Origin: an uncultured Ruminococcus sp.
GTDB taxonomy: Bacteria > Bacillota > Clostridia > Oscillospirales > Acutalibacteraceae
Direction of reading: 5' to 3'
Assembly: GCA_902762375.1 (NCBI GenBank)
Contig: CACWNY010000006.1
Coordinates: 1 to 42,869 of the forward strand
DNA length: 42,869 bases
Part shown: positions 14,447-21,556 of the stretch, in pieces
Position numbering within the stretch: the stretch's first letter is position 1
How the letters are laid out: each line of letters opens with the position of its first letter
Program-made: the position numbers and the translations under genes
The notes under the pieces: generated by a model
What the model was told of the DNA's origin: nothing
The model's input: the letters and a program-made list of their open reading frames with translations, nothing else
Databases searched by the model: none

Positions 14447-14753
14447 AGAAGAACGGAAGGCTTGTCAGCGGTTTATTGTTGAAGAAATTGAACGCAACAA
14501 GAATGTGGAGCTGACGAGATTTCTGAAAGTCATCTGTTATATTCTGAACGATGAGTTTGGTTTCGGTAAAGGCAGAGTGGAAAAGCTGATTGACTGCCTG
14601 AATGGGTTCATGGAAGAGAACAAAGGCAACGAGATATTTTGGGACAAGATTGACGAACATCTTATCGACAAAATGGGATTGCCTTTCAAACATGAAGATT
14701 ATGAAGAATGTGAGCAATTCATGAAAGAAAACAATCGTAAAAGGAACATTTAA
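14421..14753 (+). CDS. Conserved small phage protein next to the replicase (110 aa)
   Basis: Its AAAGGAG site and ATG lie inside the last codons of the polymerase (26-base overlap), so translation is coupled. The protein is helical: SKEERKACQRFIVEEIERN, then FGFGKGRVEKLIDCLNGF. FGFGKxR is a pattern I have seen in replication-module proteins of Firmicute phages, without known function. It may be an accessory factor of the replicase; this is inference from coupling only. Confidence 0.6.
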   Translation: MKARRVLSKEERKACQRFIVEEIERNKNVELTRFLKVICYILNDEFGFGKGRVEKLIDCLNGFMEENKGNEIFWDKIDEHLIDKMGLPFKHEDYEECEQFMKENNRKRNI

Positions 14754-14767
14754 GGAGAGTGATATTT

Positions 14768-15163
14768 ATGGAAGAAACGAATTTTGATTGTCACGGTTGT
14801 GTGTTCAACAGAGGAAGTTACTGTGAATCAGACGGTGATTGTTTAACTGGCGAAAAACACGGTCATCAAAAGGAGCAAGCAGAATTGTCGGTTAAAGATA
14901 TTTACAAGTTGGCGATTGATACATACGGTCGTGATAATCAGTTGAACATGGCGATTGAGGAAATGGCCGAACTTATTCAGGCTATTAACAAGACAAGACG
15001 CTATCCCGACAGTATAAAAGCGAAAGATAATGTCGCAGAAGAAATGGCAGATGTAGCGATTATGTTGGAACAGCTTGCTTTGATTTACGACTGTCATAAC
15101 GAGGTTCTTAATTGGAAAGAGTATAAGATTGAAAAAATACTGAAAAATCTTATGAAAGATTGA
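14768..15163 (+). CDS. MazG-like nucleotide pyrophosphohydrolase with N-terminal Cys cluster
   Basis: Residues about 45-130 form an all-alpha NTP pyrophosphohydrolase domain: AIEEMAELIQAINK carries the ExxE metal site and EEMADVAIMLEQL the second ExxD site. Such enzymes hydrolyse (d)NTPs to monophosphates; phage versions are proposed to tune nucleotide or ppGpp pools. The first 30 residues are an extra cysteine-rich segment (CHGCVFNRGSYC then ESDGDC), which may bind a metal. The ATG at 14768 is chosen: AAGGAG is 10 bases upstream, whereas an in-frame GTG at 14759 is too close to it. The start lies in the GTGATATTTATG context repeated at other genes. Confidence 0.8.
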   Translation: MEETNFDCHGCVFNRGSYCESDGDCLTGEKHGHQKEQAELSVKDIYKLAIDTYGRDNQLNMAIEEMAELIQAINKTRRYPDSIKAKDNVAEEMADVAIMLEQLALIYDCHNEVLNWKEYKIEKILKNLMKD

Positions 15164-15185
15164 TATTTGAAAGGAAGTATTTACG

Positions 15186-15641
15186 ATGGCATACAAAACA
15201 ACAAAAAATCTTGTGATAGAAAACGCAAGACTGATATTCAGAAACTTTTCAGGCAACGAAACAAGGTTCAACCGTAACGGCAACAGAAACTTCTGTGTAA
15301 TTATTGATAATCCTGAACAGGCAGAAGAACTCAGACATGAGGGTTGGAATGTACATACTCTCAGACCTCGTGACGATGAGGAAGACGAACGCTATTATAT
15401 TCAGGTTGCAGTAAGTTTCGGCTATATTCCGCCAAAAGTATTTACGGTCACACGCAAAGGAAAAACACAGCTTGACGAAGAAAGTATCGGTACACTTGAC
15501 TTTGCAGAGATTTCTAATGTAGACTTGACAATCAGACCATATCATTGGGAAGTCAACGGTAAGACGGGTATCAAAGCATATTTGAAGACGCTGTATGTTA
15601 CGATTGATGAAGATGAATTTTCGGAGAAGTATGTAGACTGA
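15186..15641 (+). CDS. Probable phage single-stranded-DNA-binding protein (151 aa)
   Basis: Pattern ENARLIFRNFSGNETRFNRNGNRNFCVIID, then a beta-rich core (YYIQVAVSFGYIPPKVFTVTRKGKTQLDE), DLTIRPYHWEVNGKTGIKAYLKTLYV and an acidic C-terminus (IDEDEFSEKY). This family is common next to phage DNA polymerases in Firmicutes and Actinobacteria. Its size, OB-like beta pattern and acidic tail fit a single-stranded-DNA-binding protein, but this is inference. Ribosome site GAAAGGAAG after TGATATTT. Confidence 0.55.
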   Translation: MAYKTTKNLVIENARLIFRNFSGNETRFNRNGNRNFCVIIDNPEQAEELRHEGWNVHTLRPRDDEEDERYYIQVAVSFGYIPPKVFTVTRKGKTQLDEESIGTLDFAEISNVDLTIRPYHWEVNGKTGIKAYLKTLYVTIDEDEFSEKYVD

Positions 15642-15698
15642 TTGCAAAACCTTACATTATATATTGGTGCTAGCGGTAAAAAAGAAAGGAGAATACTT

Positions 15699-15977
15699 AT
15701 GAAATTCAAGATTGGGGAAATTGTTGCAACGAGCGGTGTGGTTGACAAAATGGTACATGACAGAGCATTTGGAGATTTTGTCAGTAAGTCGTTCAACCGT
15801 TACATTGATTGTGACTGGGGAGAACTTGATGAGCTTGACCTCAAAAGCAATACGGAAGCCCTTAATAAACAGGAACGGATATTTGGTGCTTACACAAATG
15901 ACAAAGGCGAAAAAATCTGGATTATTACCGAATGGGACAGAAGTGTAACGACAATTCTTTTCCCGCATGAATATTGA
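15699..15977 (+). CDS. Conserved phage protein (92 aa)
   Basis: Begins MKFKIGEIVATSGV with FGDFVSKSFNRYIDCDWGELDELDLKSN in the middle and KIWIITEWDRSVTTILFPHEY at the end. The last two blocks (GDWG and ITExDRSVTTILFPxEY) are widely conserved in phage and plasmid proteins of unknown function. The ATG after GAAAGGAGAATACTT is used; the reading extends upstream into non-coding sequence. Its TGA lies inside the TTGATATTTATG start context of the next gene. Confidence 0.7.
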   Translation: MKFKIGEIVATSGVVDKMVHDRAFGDFVSKSFNRYIDCDWGELDELDLKSNTEALNKQERIFGAYTNDKGEKIWIITEWDRSVTTILFPHEY

Positions 15978-15982
15978 TATTT

Positions 15983-17209
15983 ATGGTAGGAATGAACTTA
16001 TATAATTATCAGCTTGACGCTGTAAAGCAAATGACAAATGGTTGTATACTTTGTGGCGGAGTTGGTAGTGGCAAGTCAAGAACGGCGTTGGCATATTACT
16101 TTGTCAGTCAGGGTGGGGAACTTGATATGGAGAATTATATTCCGATGGGTGACCCACCCGAAGACCTGTATATTATCACGACCGCACGCAAAAGAGATAC
16201 ACTGGAATGGGAGGGAGAAATCTCTCCCTTTTTGCTTTCCACAGATAAGGAACACAACTTGTATGCCAACAAAGTAATTATCGACAGCTGGAACAACATT
16301 AAAAAGTATGCCGATGTTAAAGACGCTTTCTTTATATTTGACGAACAGAGAGTTGTCGGCAGTGGAGTTTGGGTAAAAGCCTTTCTGAAAATCGCTAAGA
16401 ACAACCACTGGATATTGTTATCCGCTACACCGGGCGATAACTGGTTGGATTATATTCCGGTATTCATTGCTAATGGTTTTTACCGTAATAAGTCGGAATT
16501 TTTACGGGAGCATGTCATATACAGTAGTTATTCTAAATTCCCGAAAGTCGACCGTTATATTAATACAGGCAGGCTTATACGGTTACGGAATAAAATTCTT
16601 GTCAATATGGACTTCAGACGACAGACGGTATCACACCATGAAGATGTATATGTGCCGTATGATATTTCCGCATACAAGAGCATTATCCGTAATCGTTGGG
16701 ATATCTGGAACAATAAGCCCATAGAAAATGCGGGAGAGTTTTGTTATGCCTTGCGAAAAGTGGTCAATAGTGATGAAGCACGGCAGACAGCGGTAATAGA
16801 ACTGATTGAAAAACACCCAAGAGCCATTATATTCTACAACTTTGACTATGAGCTTGAGATACTGAAACATTTATATTACGGTGAAGATGTTGAGGTGGCG
16901 GAGTGGAACGGACATAAACATCAGCCAATACCCGATAGCGATAAGTGGGTATATTTGGTTCAGTACAATGCTGGAGCAGAGGGCTGGAATTGTGTCAAGA
17001 CCGACACTGTTATATTTTACTCACAGAATTACAGTTATAAAGTTATGGTGCAGTCAAGCGGACGGATAGACAGACTGAATACACCATATACGGATTTATA
17101 TTACTATCACCTGAAGTCAAGGTCGGGGATAGATTTGGCTATCAGCAAGGCTTTACATGACAAGAAAAAATTCAACGAAACAGGGTTTTATCAGAAGAAA
17201 GGAGTTTGA
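15983..17209 (+). CDS. SF2 DEAD/DEAH-box helicase (408 aa)
   Basis: Numbering from ATG 15983: Q-motif region NLYNYQLDAV, Walker A GGVGSGKS (25-32), motif Ia-like ITTARKRDT, motif II DEQR (120-123), motif III SATP (147-150), motif V GAEGWNC (331-337) and motif VI QSSGRIDR (357-364). It is a complete SF2 translocase of the SNF2/DEAD type found in phage replication modules, likely remodelling DNA during replication or recombination. The ribosome site is weak; an ATG at 15992 is also possible. DEQR replaces the usual DExH/DEAD Asp/His at the fourth position. Confidence 0.85.
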   Translation: MVGMNLYNYQLDAVKQMTNGCILCGGVGSGKSRTALAYYFVSQGGELDMENYIPMGDPPEDLYIITTARKRDTLEWEGEISPFLLSTDKEHNLYANKVIIDSWNNIKKYADVKDAFFIFDEQRVVGSGVWVKAFLKIAKNNHWILLSATPGDNWLDYIPVFIANGFYRNKSEFLREHVIYSSYSKFPKVDRYINTGRLIRLRNKILVNMDFRRQTVSHHEDVYVPYDISAYKSIIRNRWDIWNNKPIENAGEFCYALRKVVNSDEARQTAVIELIEKHPRAIIFYNFDYELEILKHLYYGEDVEVAEWNGHKHQPIPDSDKWVYLVQYNAGAEGWNCVKTDTVIFYSQNYSYKVMVQSSGRIDRLNTPYTDLYYYHLKSRSGIDLAISKALHDKKKFNETGFYQKKGV

Positions 17210-17214
17210 TATTT

Positions 17215-17610
17215 ATGAAAAGATTGTCGAAAGTCGTTTACTATTTTGTATTTACAATAGCATTGGGAACAATAGCGAATTATTTTGATATTCCCATTGA
17301 CTTTACTGTCGGAGAGAATGTCAGAAGACCGAAACAGCATGACTATGAGGAAAGACATTCCGATAACGACAATGATTCCGTTGCTGAAAATGCGATAAAG
17401 TCAATCGCAAACAGTGTCAGCAGTAACTCTTTTGGTTGTGATATAGTCTGTGCGGCAGATGATATTTACAAAATAGCGAAACAACATGAAGATGATGAGA
17501 AGACTCTTTGTACAGCGATAAAGGAACTCGATTCGCTTATGAAAAAAGTAAGATTTCAGAGCGACAAAGCAATAATATCCAAATTCATCAAAGAACTGGC
17601 TACATTATGA
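17215..17610 (+). CDS. Hypothetical protein with N-terminal membrane segment (131 aa)
   Basis: The ATG lies in the TTGATATTTATG context, with AAAGGAG 10 bases before it. Residues 5-22 (SKVVYYFVFTIALGTIANYF) are hydrophobic, either a membrane anchor or a signal sequence without clear cleavage site. The middle is disordered and Asp/Asn-rich, and the C-terminal half is helical (DDIYKIAKQHEDDEKTLC). Not recognised. Confidence 0.5.
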   Translation: MKRLSKVVYYFVFTIALGTIANYFDIPIDFTVGENVRRPKQHDYEERHSDNDNDSVAENAIKSIANSVSSNSFGCDIVCAADDIYKIAKQHEDDEKTLCTAIKELDSLMKKVRFQSDKAIISKFIKELATL

Positions 17611-17623
17611 AAGGAGCATAACT

Positions 17624-18043
17624 ATGGGTAATAGAGCGGTAATCACAACAAGAAAAAATTTTGAAAACAACGGAGTAGGTATTTATCTTCATTGGAACGG
17701 TGGAAGAGATAGTGTTGAAGCGTTTCTGAAATACGCAGAATTAAAAGGTTACAGACCTCCCGATAAGGATTGCTACGGCTGGGCAAGATTATGTCAAGTT
17801 ATCGGTAATTTCTTCGGTGGCGGATATTCCATAGGCATAGATACTGTTGACAAGCTGGACACTGATAACGGCGATAACGGTACATACATCATTGAAGGCT
17901 GGAAAATTGTTGGCAGAGAATATTTCGAGGGTGAAGAGCAAGACTGTCACGAAATGAAAGAAATATTGACGGATATTGATAGCAAGCAACCTCTTGGTGA
18001 GCAGTTAGAGGACGCATTATGGAAAGAATGGGGAGGAGAATAA
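17624..18043 (+). CDS. Conserved mobile-element protein (139 aa)
   Basis: MGNRAVITTRKNFENNGVGI opens the protein, then YLHWNGGRDSVEAFLKYAEL, YGWARLCQVIGNFFGGG, DTDNGDNGTYIIEGW and IVGREYFEGEEQD. I recognise this well-conserved family from Firmicute phages and other mobile elements, but no function is known to me. The invariant HWNGGRDS and GDNGTYIIEGW blocks suggest an enzyme or a ligand-binding fold. Ribosome site GAAAGGAG. Confidence 0.65.
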   Translation: MGNRAVITTRKNFENNGVGIYLHWNGGRDSVEAFLKYAELKGYRPPDKDCYGWARLCQVIGNFFGGGYSIGIDTVDKLDTDNGDNGTYIIEGWKIVGREYFEGEEQDCHEMKEILTDIDSKQPLGEQLEDALWKEWGGE

Positions 18044-18045
18044 CC

Positions 18046-18231
18046 GTGAGTACAGCGAACTTGAGAAAAGATATCAAGAATAAACTGGACGGCTGGAACG
18101 AACGCAGTATGTTTACGCTGAAGAGAGTTAAAAATCTTTCGATGGCGGATATTCACACATTACAGGTATGTTGTGATTTCTATGATGTATATGGTAGCTT
18201 GGAAGGACTTGCATTATATTTGAATCTATAA
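18046..18231 (+). CDS. Small helical protein, C-terminus truncated by a MITE-like insertion (61 aa)
   Basis: Starts at the GTG after GGGAGGAGAATAACC, 2 bases after the upstream stop. The product is helical (RKDIKNKLDGWNERSMFTLKRV, IHTLQVCCDFYDVYGSLEGLALYL). The repeat element beginning at 18227 supplies the last codon and the TAA stop. Joining the flanks without the element and one copy of the duplicated TTTGAATC restores a longer frame, in which NPEVKQVLTKYKLLERR follows ALYL. So the gene was about 17 residues longer before the insertion. Function unknown. Confidence 0.6.
   Translation: MSTANLRKDIKNKLDGWNERSMFTLKRVKNLSMADIHTLQVCCDFYDVYGSLEGLALYLNL
18219..18226 (+). repeat. Target-site duplication, left copy (TTTGAATC)
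   Basis: TTTGAATC directly left of the insertion; the identical octamer is at 18363-18370. The last C could belong to the terminal repeat, making the duplication 7 bp. Confidence 0.7.
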
Positions 18232-18362
18232 ATGAGCAAATCTGAAAATTGCACAAATACTTGTCATTCCGAACGCAGTGAGGAATCTTTTTTAAGACCC
18301 TTCACTGCGTTCAGGGTGACAAGTGCATAATCACGAAAAACAATAAATTTACTCATTTATAG
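18227..18362. mobile_element. MITE-like palindromic insertion (136 bp)
   Basis: Terminal inverted repeats of about 15 bp, 14 of 15 matching: TATAAATGAGCAAAT at the left end and its complement ATTTACTCATTTATA at 18347-18361. Inside is a long imperfect palindrome in which CTTGTCA, CGAACGCAGTGA and their complements pair around a T-rich loop; GTCATTCCGAACGCAGTGAGGAATC is an often-seen bacterial repeat type. TTTGAATC is duplicated on both sides. There is no coding capacity, so it must have been moved in trans. Confidence 0.75.
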
Positions 18363-18370
18363 TTTGAATC
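18363..18370 (+). repeat. Target-site duplication, right copy (TTTGAATC)
   Basis: Same octamer as at 18219-18226. The sequence after it continues the reading frame of the interrupted gene down to the TGA at 18419-18421. Confidence 0.7.
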
Positions 18371-18425
18371 CCGAAGTAAAGCAGGTCTTGACGAAATACA
18401 AATTGCTGGAGAGGAGGTGATGGAG

Positions 18426-18809
18426 ATGAGTATCATTACAGAGTTGCTTTTGAAGATAGGGGTCAATGCTGAAGACTGGAAAGTTGATGTAGAGAACATC
18501 GGAAAGAGTACGGACGGTTGTCATACGCTTGATGGTTTATATTTTCAGCGTTGCGTACTGTTTGCAACACTTTGCAACACTTTCAAGGAACAGGCATGGA
18601 AATCTCATAAGCACGCTGATGGCAGTGACTGTTTTGACGGTAACTGGTTTATAGTCGGTATAGACACACCGAAAGGCACTTACACTTACCATTATGAAAA
18701 CGCTTACTGGGATATGTTCAAATGCACGGAATTACCCGTAGCGAAAGAATGGGACGGACATACTGAAAAAGATGTCACAAGATTATTGAGTTTATGTGAG
18801 GGGAAATGA
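18426..18809 (+). CDS. Conserved phage protein with WDGHT motif (127 aa)
   Basis: The ATG 8 bases after AGGAGG is used; the ATG at 18420 is too close. Blocks TDGCHTLDGLYFQRCVLFATLCN, AWKSHKHADGSDCFDGNWFIVGI, GTYTYHYENAYWDMF and EWDGHT form a family common in phages of Firmicutes and Actinobacteria. Conserved His, Asp and Trp residues suggest an enzyme, but no activity is known. It probably once overlapped the gene interrupted by the insertion. Confidence 0.65.
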   Translation: MSIITELLLKIGVNAEDWKVDVENIGKSTDGCHTLDGLYFQRCVLFATLCNTFKEQAWKSHKHADGSDCFDGNWFIVGIDTPKGTYTYHYENAYWDMFKCTELPVAKEWDGHTEKDVTRLLSLCEGK

Positions 18810-18814
18810 TATTT

Positions 18815-19339
18815 ATGGCGAACATCACAGAGGAACTTGCCACCATACAGACGGGTGTATACGGCAAAGATATTCGTATGGCAATTTACAGTGCGTTGCA
18901 GAAACTCAACGAAAACAGTGTTGCAGGAGCAATGCGTTATATTTCGGAAGCAGTAACTATCAGTGTCACAGACGAATACAAGCTGTCATCTAACAAAATC
19001 GCACCGTCATCACCTGTTAATATTACGGTACAAGGTGGAGCTGGTACTTCAACAATCGTTCGTACAGACGGCGAGGATTTGGTGGATATTTTGACAGGAA
19101 ACATTGTTGACAGCACAATGACAACTATCAGAATAACAGCACAAGATGTTATTGCAGGTATCAAGGCAACTGGTAGTATGGGAATAGCTGTAAAGTACTA
19201 CAGTTATAATTGCGAGGATTTGTTGCAGATGATTGGGAATGGTGGTTCAGCCTTTACACAGACAAGTTATCAGCAACGACTTAATGCAACAAATCTGGAT
19301 ATTACGAGTTCGACTTACACAGTAGAAGGAAGTGAATAA
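18815..19339 (+). CDS. Virion baseplate/tail-fibre-like protein (174 aa)
   Basis: The N-terminus (ITEELATIQTGVYGKDIRMA then IYSALQKLNE) is the VYGxDIRxAIxxAL pattern that opens many Firmicute phage baseplate upper proteins and tail appendages. The rest is Thr/Ser-rich and beta-like (ISVTDEYKLSS, ITVQGGAGTSTIVRTDGED), as in receptor-binding structures. ATG in the ATGATATTTATG context. It is odd that a structural gene sits in the replication region, far from the tail genes. Confidence 0.6.
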   Translation: MANITEELATIQTGVYGKDIRMAIYSALQKLNENSVAGAMRYISEAVTISVTDEYKLSSNKIAPSSPVNITVQGGAGTSTIVRTDGEDLVDILTGNIVDSTMTTIRITAQDVIAGIKATGSMGIAVKYYSYNCEDLLQMIGNGGSAFTQTSYQQRLNATNLDITSSTYTVEGSE

Positions 19340-19341
19340 TT

Positions 19342-20100
19342 ATGATGATAGAAGAACAAATTGATGTTGTGGCTGATGAATACACTTTTATAGCAGGGGT
19401 ATATTCGGTATTAACAAGTGTCGGAATGACAATGAACCCATCAATTACTCAACTTAATACGCTTTTTGTAAAAGACGCAGAACATAAAGTTGAATTTACG
19501 GCTACATACAGAGGATTAACTTTCCGTTTTAGACGAGCAGCAAATAATAATACCTCAACTCGACTTTATAAGATTAGTGTCGATGGAAGCAAAATTACCG
19601 AAACATCATTGATATATCAAAATGATACTAAAGATATTGATACGGTGATAAGTAGACAAAGTTATTTTAGAATCATAACAAACGCTAATATATTATATAT
19701 ACGCACAGCCGAAAACCCTTCGTCAACTAATTACTGTATGCTGTTTTTCTTTGACAAAGCTGTAAATAACGAAGATTATGTTTTATATAAAAAAGAAAAT
19801 ACAACTAGTGCTTCATTGTTGACAAATAGTAATTTTTATATTCTTGGTGATGAAACAAATCAGATATATAAGCCTGCCAGATTATTACAGTATACCGTGC
19901 CGAATAACGGTATAGACACTTTAAACAGTCTTGTTTTTTGTGGTACTACCACTGAAGAAAACGCCGTTAAATCGTTGTCAATGACTTTGAATGGTGTAAA
20001 AAGTTGTAGTCTTGTTCCTGCTAATAGCGTACTGACAATTAATAATGAACGATATTACAGCGTGGCAACAGACTGCATTGTGAAAATTGATGAGGAGTGA
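19342..20100 (+). CDS. Putative virion-associated protein (252 aa)
   Basis: A beta-rich, Asn/Thr-rich protein with no recognised domain (VEFTATYRGLTFRFRRAANN, SYFRIITNANILYIRTAENP, SLSMTLNGVKSCSLVPANS). The composition and position between a baseplate-like gene and an LRR gene suggest a tail-fibre or adhesin component. It follows the upstream stop by 2 bases and ends in the GTGATATTTATG junction. Its codon use (many ATA, TTA, AAT) looks more AT-rich than the neighbours, consistent with separate acquisition. Confidence 0.5.
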   Translation: MMIEEQIDVVADEYTFIAGVYSVLTSVGMTMNPSITQLNTLFVKDAEHKVEFTATYRGLTFRFRRAANNNTSTRLYKISVDGSKITETSLIYQNDTKDIDTVISRQSYFRIITNANILYIRTAENPSSTNYCMLFFFDKAVNNEDYVLYKKENTTSASLLTNSNFYILGDETNQIYKPARLLQYTVPNNGIDTLNSLVFCGTTTEENAVKSLSMTLNGVKSCSLVPANSVLTINNERYYSVATDCIVKIDEE

Positions 20101-20105
20101 TATTT

Positions 20106-20312
20106 ATGGAAAACGAATTTGGAAGTATCAGACTGACAGCCTATGAGCAGATGGACAAAAAGGAATATATTTTGTTGTCGGAAGATGTTGACAAGCTGGA
20201 TATGATAGTGACAGAAAATGTCGGGGACGGCAGTACAGCGTTTTGTGTAGACACTGGACAGCTTTATATTCTGCATGATAGAACTTGGTATGAGGTGAGT
20301 GCTGATGAATAA
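20106..20312 (+). CDS. Small virion-cassette protein (68 aa)
   Basis: GAGGAG lies 8 bases before the ATG. The protein contains ILLSEDVDKLDMIVTENVGDG, then STAFCVDTGQLYILHDRTWYEV. The GxGSxAFxxDTxxxYxxxxxxWYEV pattern is typical of small proteins located in phage tail-fibre regions. Overlaps the next gene by 8 bases. Confidence 0.55.
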   Translation: MENEFGSIRLTAYEQMDKKEYILLSEDVDKLDMIVTENVGDGSTAFCVDTGQLYILHDRTWYEVSADE

Positions 20313-20898
20313 CAGAGAATTATATTTGTATCTTCGTGCTAAAAACAGCGGTAGTGGTTCGCCCGAAACGGAAGAAACGCTGAAAGCACTGATTGACAGG
20401 AGTATTATAAGTATTGATATCCCAGATGGTATGACAAACATCGGAAGTCAGGTTTTTAACCAGTGCAGAGACTTGGTGAGAGTGACAATACCCAACAGTG
20501 TAACGAACATCGGGTCGTATGCTTTTTGTAATTGCAACAGTCTTGTAAACATCAACATCCCAGATAGTATGGTGAGCTTACAGGCCAATACTTTTATCAA
20601 CTGTAATAGTCTAACAGACATTGCTCTACCGAGTAGTATAACAAGAGTTGCATCAACTACTTTCAGTGGTTGCACAAGCCTAACAAATGTCACTCTCGGG
20701 GACGGGTTTAATGCTAATATGTTAGATTTGTCCGTTAGCACGCTGTATAGCACAGATACACTTGTGGGTATATTAAACGCTCTTGCTAATAGAACTGGAA
20801 TGTCGGCATATACTTTGACACTTGGTAGTACAAATTTGGCTAAACTGTCTGATGAACAGATAGCCATTGCGACTGAAAAAAACTGGACACTTGCGTGA
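20305..20898 (+). CDS. BspA-type leucine-rich-repeat protein (198 aa)
   Basis: Residues about 35-145 contain four repeats of 22-23 residues of the LRR_5/BspA type (IPDGMTNIGSQVFNQCRDLVRV, IPNSVTNIGSYAFCNCNSLV, IPDSMVSLQANTFINCNSL, LPSSITRVASTTFSGCTSL). There is no signal peptide. BspA repeats mediate surface adhesion in gut bacteria, and in phages they occur in receptor-binding or host-recognition proteins. The N-terminal YLYLRAKNSGSGSPETEE looks like an attachment segment. Start at the ATG after GAGGTGAGTGCTG. It probably acts with the three genes upstream. Confidence 0.75.
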   Translation: MNNRELYLYLRAKNSGSGSPETEETLKALIDRSIISIDIPDGMTNIGSQVFNQCRDLVRVTIPNSVTNIGSYAFCNCNSLVNINIPDSMVSLQANTFINCNSLTDIALPSSITRVASTTFSGCTSLTNVTLGDGFNANMLDLSVSTLYSTDTLVGILNALANRTGMSAYTLTLGSTNLAKLSDEQIAIATEKNWTLA

Positions 20899-20913
20899 AC
20901 GGAGGTGAGATTT

Positions 20914-21102
20914 GTGAAAACATCGACTGTAAACTTGATAAGACTTGAACCGTCTGAAGGAATGTGTTTGAGAAACGCAAAGACTGGCGAAGTGTTCAGA
21001 AGTTATATTTACATAGCTAAATCGCTGTCGGTTGAGGATTTCGAAGAAATAACGGTTGAAGAATACGAGAAAATTGTAGAAACGATGAGCGATGACGAGT
21101 AA
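20914..21102 (+). CDS. Small acidic protein (62 aa)
   Basis: Starts at the GTG 8 bases after GGAGG (an earlier in-frame GTG at 20905 sits inside that site). STVNLIRLEPSEGMCLRNAK, then TGEVFRSYIYIAKSLSVEDFEEI: a small alpha/beta protein of the kind that ends phage tail-fibre cassettes. Not assigned. Last gene before the non-coding iteron region. Confidence 0.55.
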   Translation: MKTSTVNLIRLEPSEGMCLRNAKTGEVFRSYIYIAKSLSVEDFEEITVEEYEKIVETMSDDE

Positions 21103-21106
21103 AATT

Positions 21107-21445
21107 TATGCCCACTTTCCTATTTGAAAACTGGGCTTATGCCCACTTTTAAACCGGGCGAGGGTATTGTGATGGATATTTTTCGGTGAAATCTGGCTGA
21201 AAAGCCCGGTTCTGCCCACTTTCTGCCCACTTTTGGCATATAAAAGTGGGCAGAAAAAATCGTAAAAAGCGGCTAAAAATGTTGAATATTTCAACAAAAT
21301 AAGAGTATAATACACTGAAATTTGCTGTTTTGGAAACTTTTTGCGACTTTCTGCCCAGATGCCCACTTTTTTCTTTTATTTAATGTGATAAAAAAAAATA
21401 ATAAAAATATATAAAATAGCGAAAAAAAGTGGGCAAGTGGGCAGA
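21107..21445. other. Non-coding iteron-like region, candidate replication origin
   Basis: The word GCCCACTTT occurs five times on the + strand (21110, 21141, 21214, 21225, 21361) and as its complement AAAGTGGGC at 21243 and 21426, plus AAGTGGGC at 21435. An AACCGGGC/GCCCGGTT inverted pair (about 21152 and 21203) lies between. A tract of about 50 bp that is nearly all A/T (21371-21420) is enclosed by the last copies. Clustered repeats in both orientations beside an AT-rich unwinding-type tract are the usual look of a replication origin or partition site. No gene on either strand is convincing. Confidence 0.5.
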
Positions 21446-21497
21446 GCAATATTTTCAGGCAAATATTAACTTTTTGTTAAGGATTTAAGGCTTGTCT

Positions 21498-21525
21498 TGT
21501 ATCAAGATATTTGGTGTGGTATATT
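21498..21525 (+). promoter_or_regulatory. Putative promoter of the 21557 cassette (TTGTAT-N16-TATATT)
   Basis: TTGTAT, 16 bp, then TGG-TATATT (extended -10 form), about 30 bases before the ATG at 21557. It differs from the shared TTCGCA element, which fits a cassette with its own control. Confidence 0.4.
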
Positions 21526-21556
21526 TACTGTATTAGATAACAAAGAGGTAAATACA

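Noticed and set aside
21106..21366. Open frame on the - strand across the iteron region (86 codons)
   Set aside because: Its codons are formed by the GCCCACTTT repeats and AT-rich DNA; no ribosome site or recognisable pattern.
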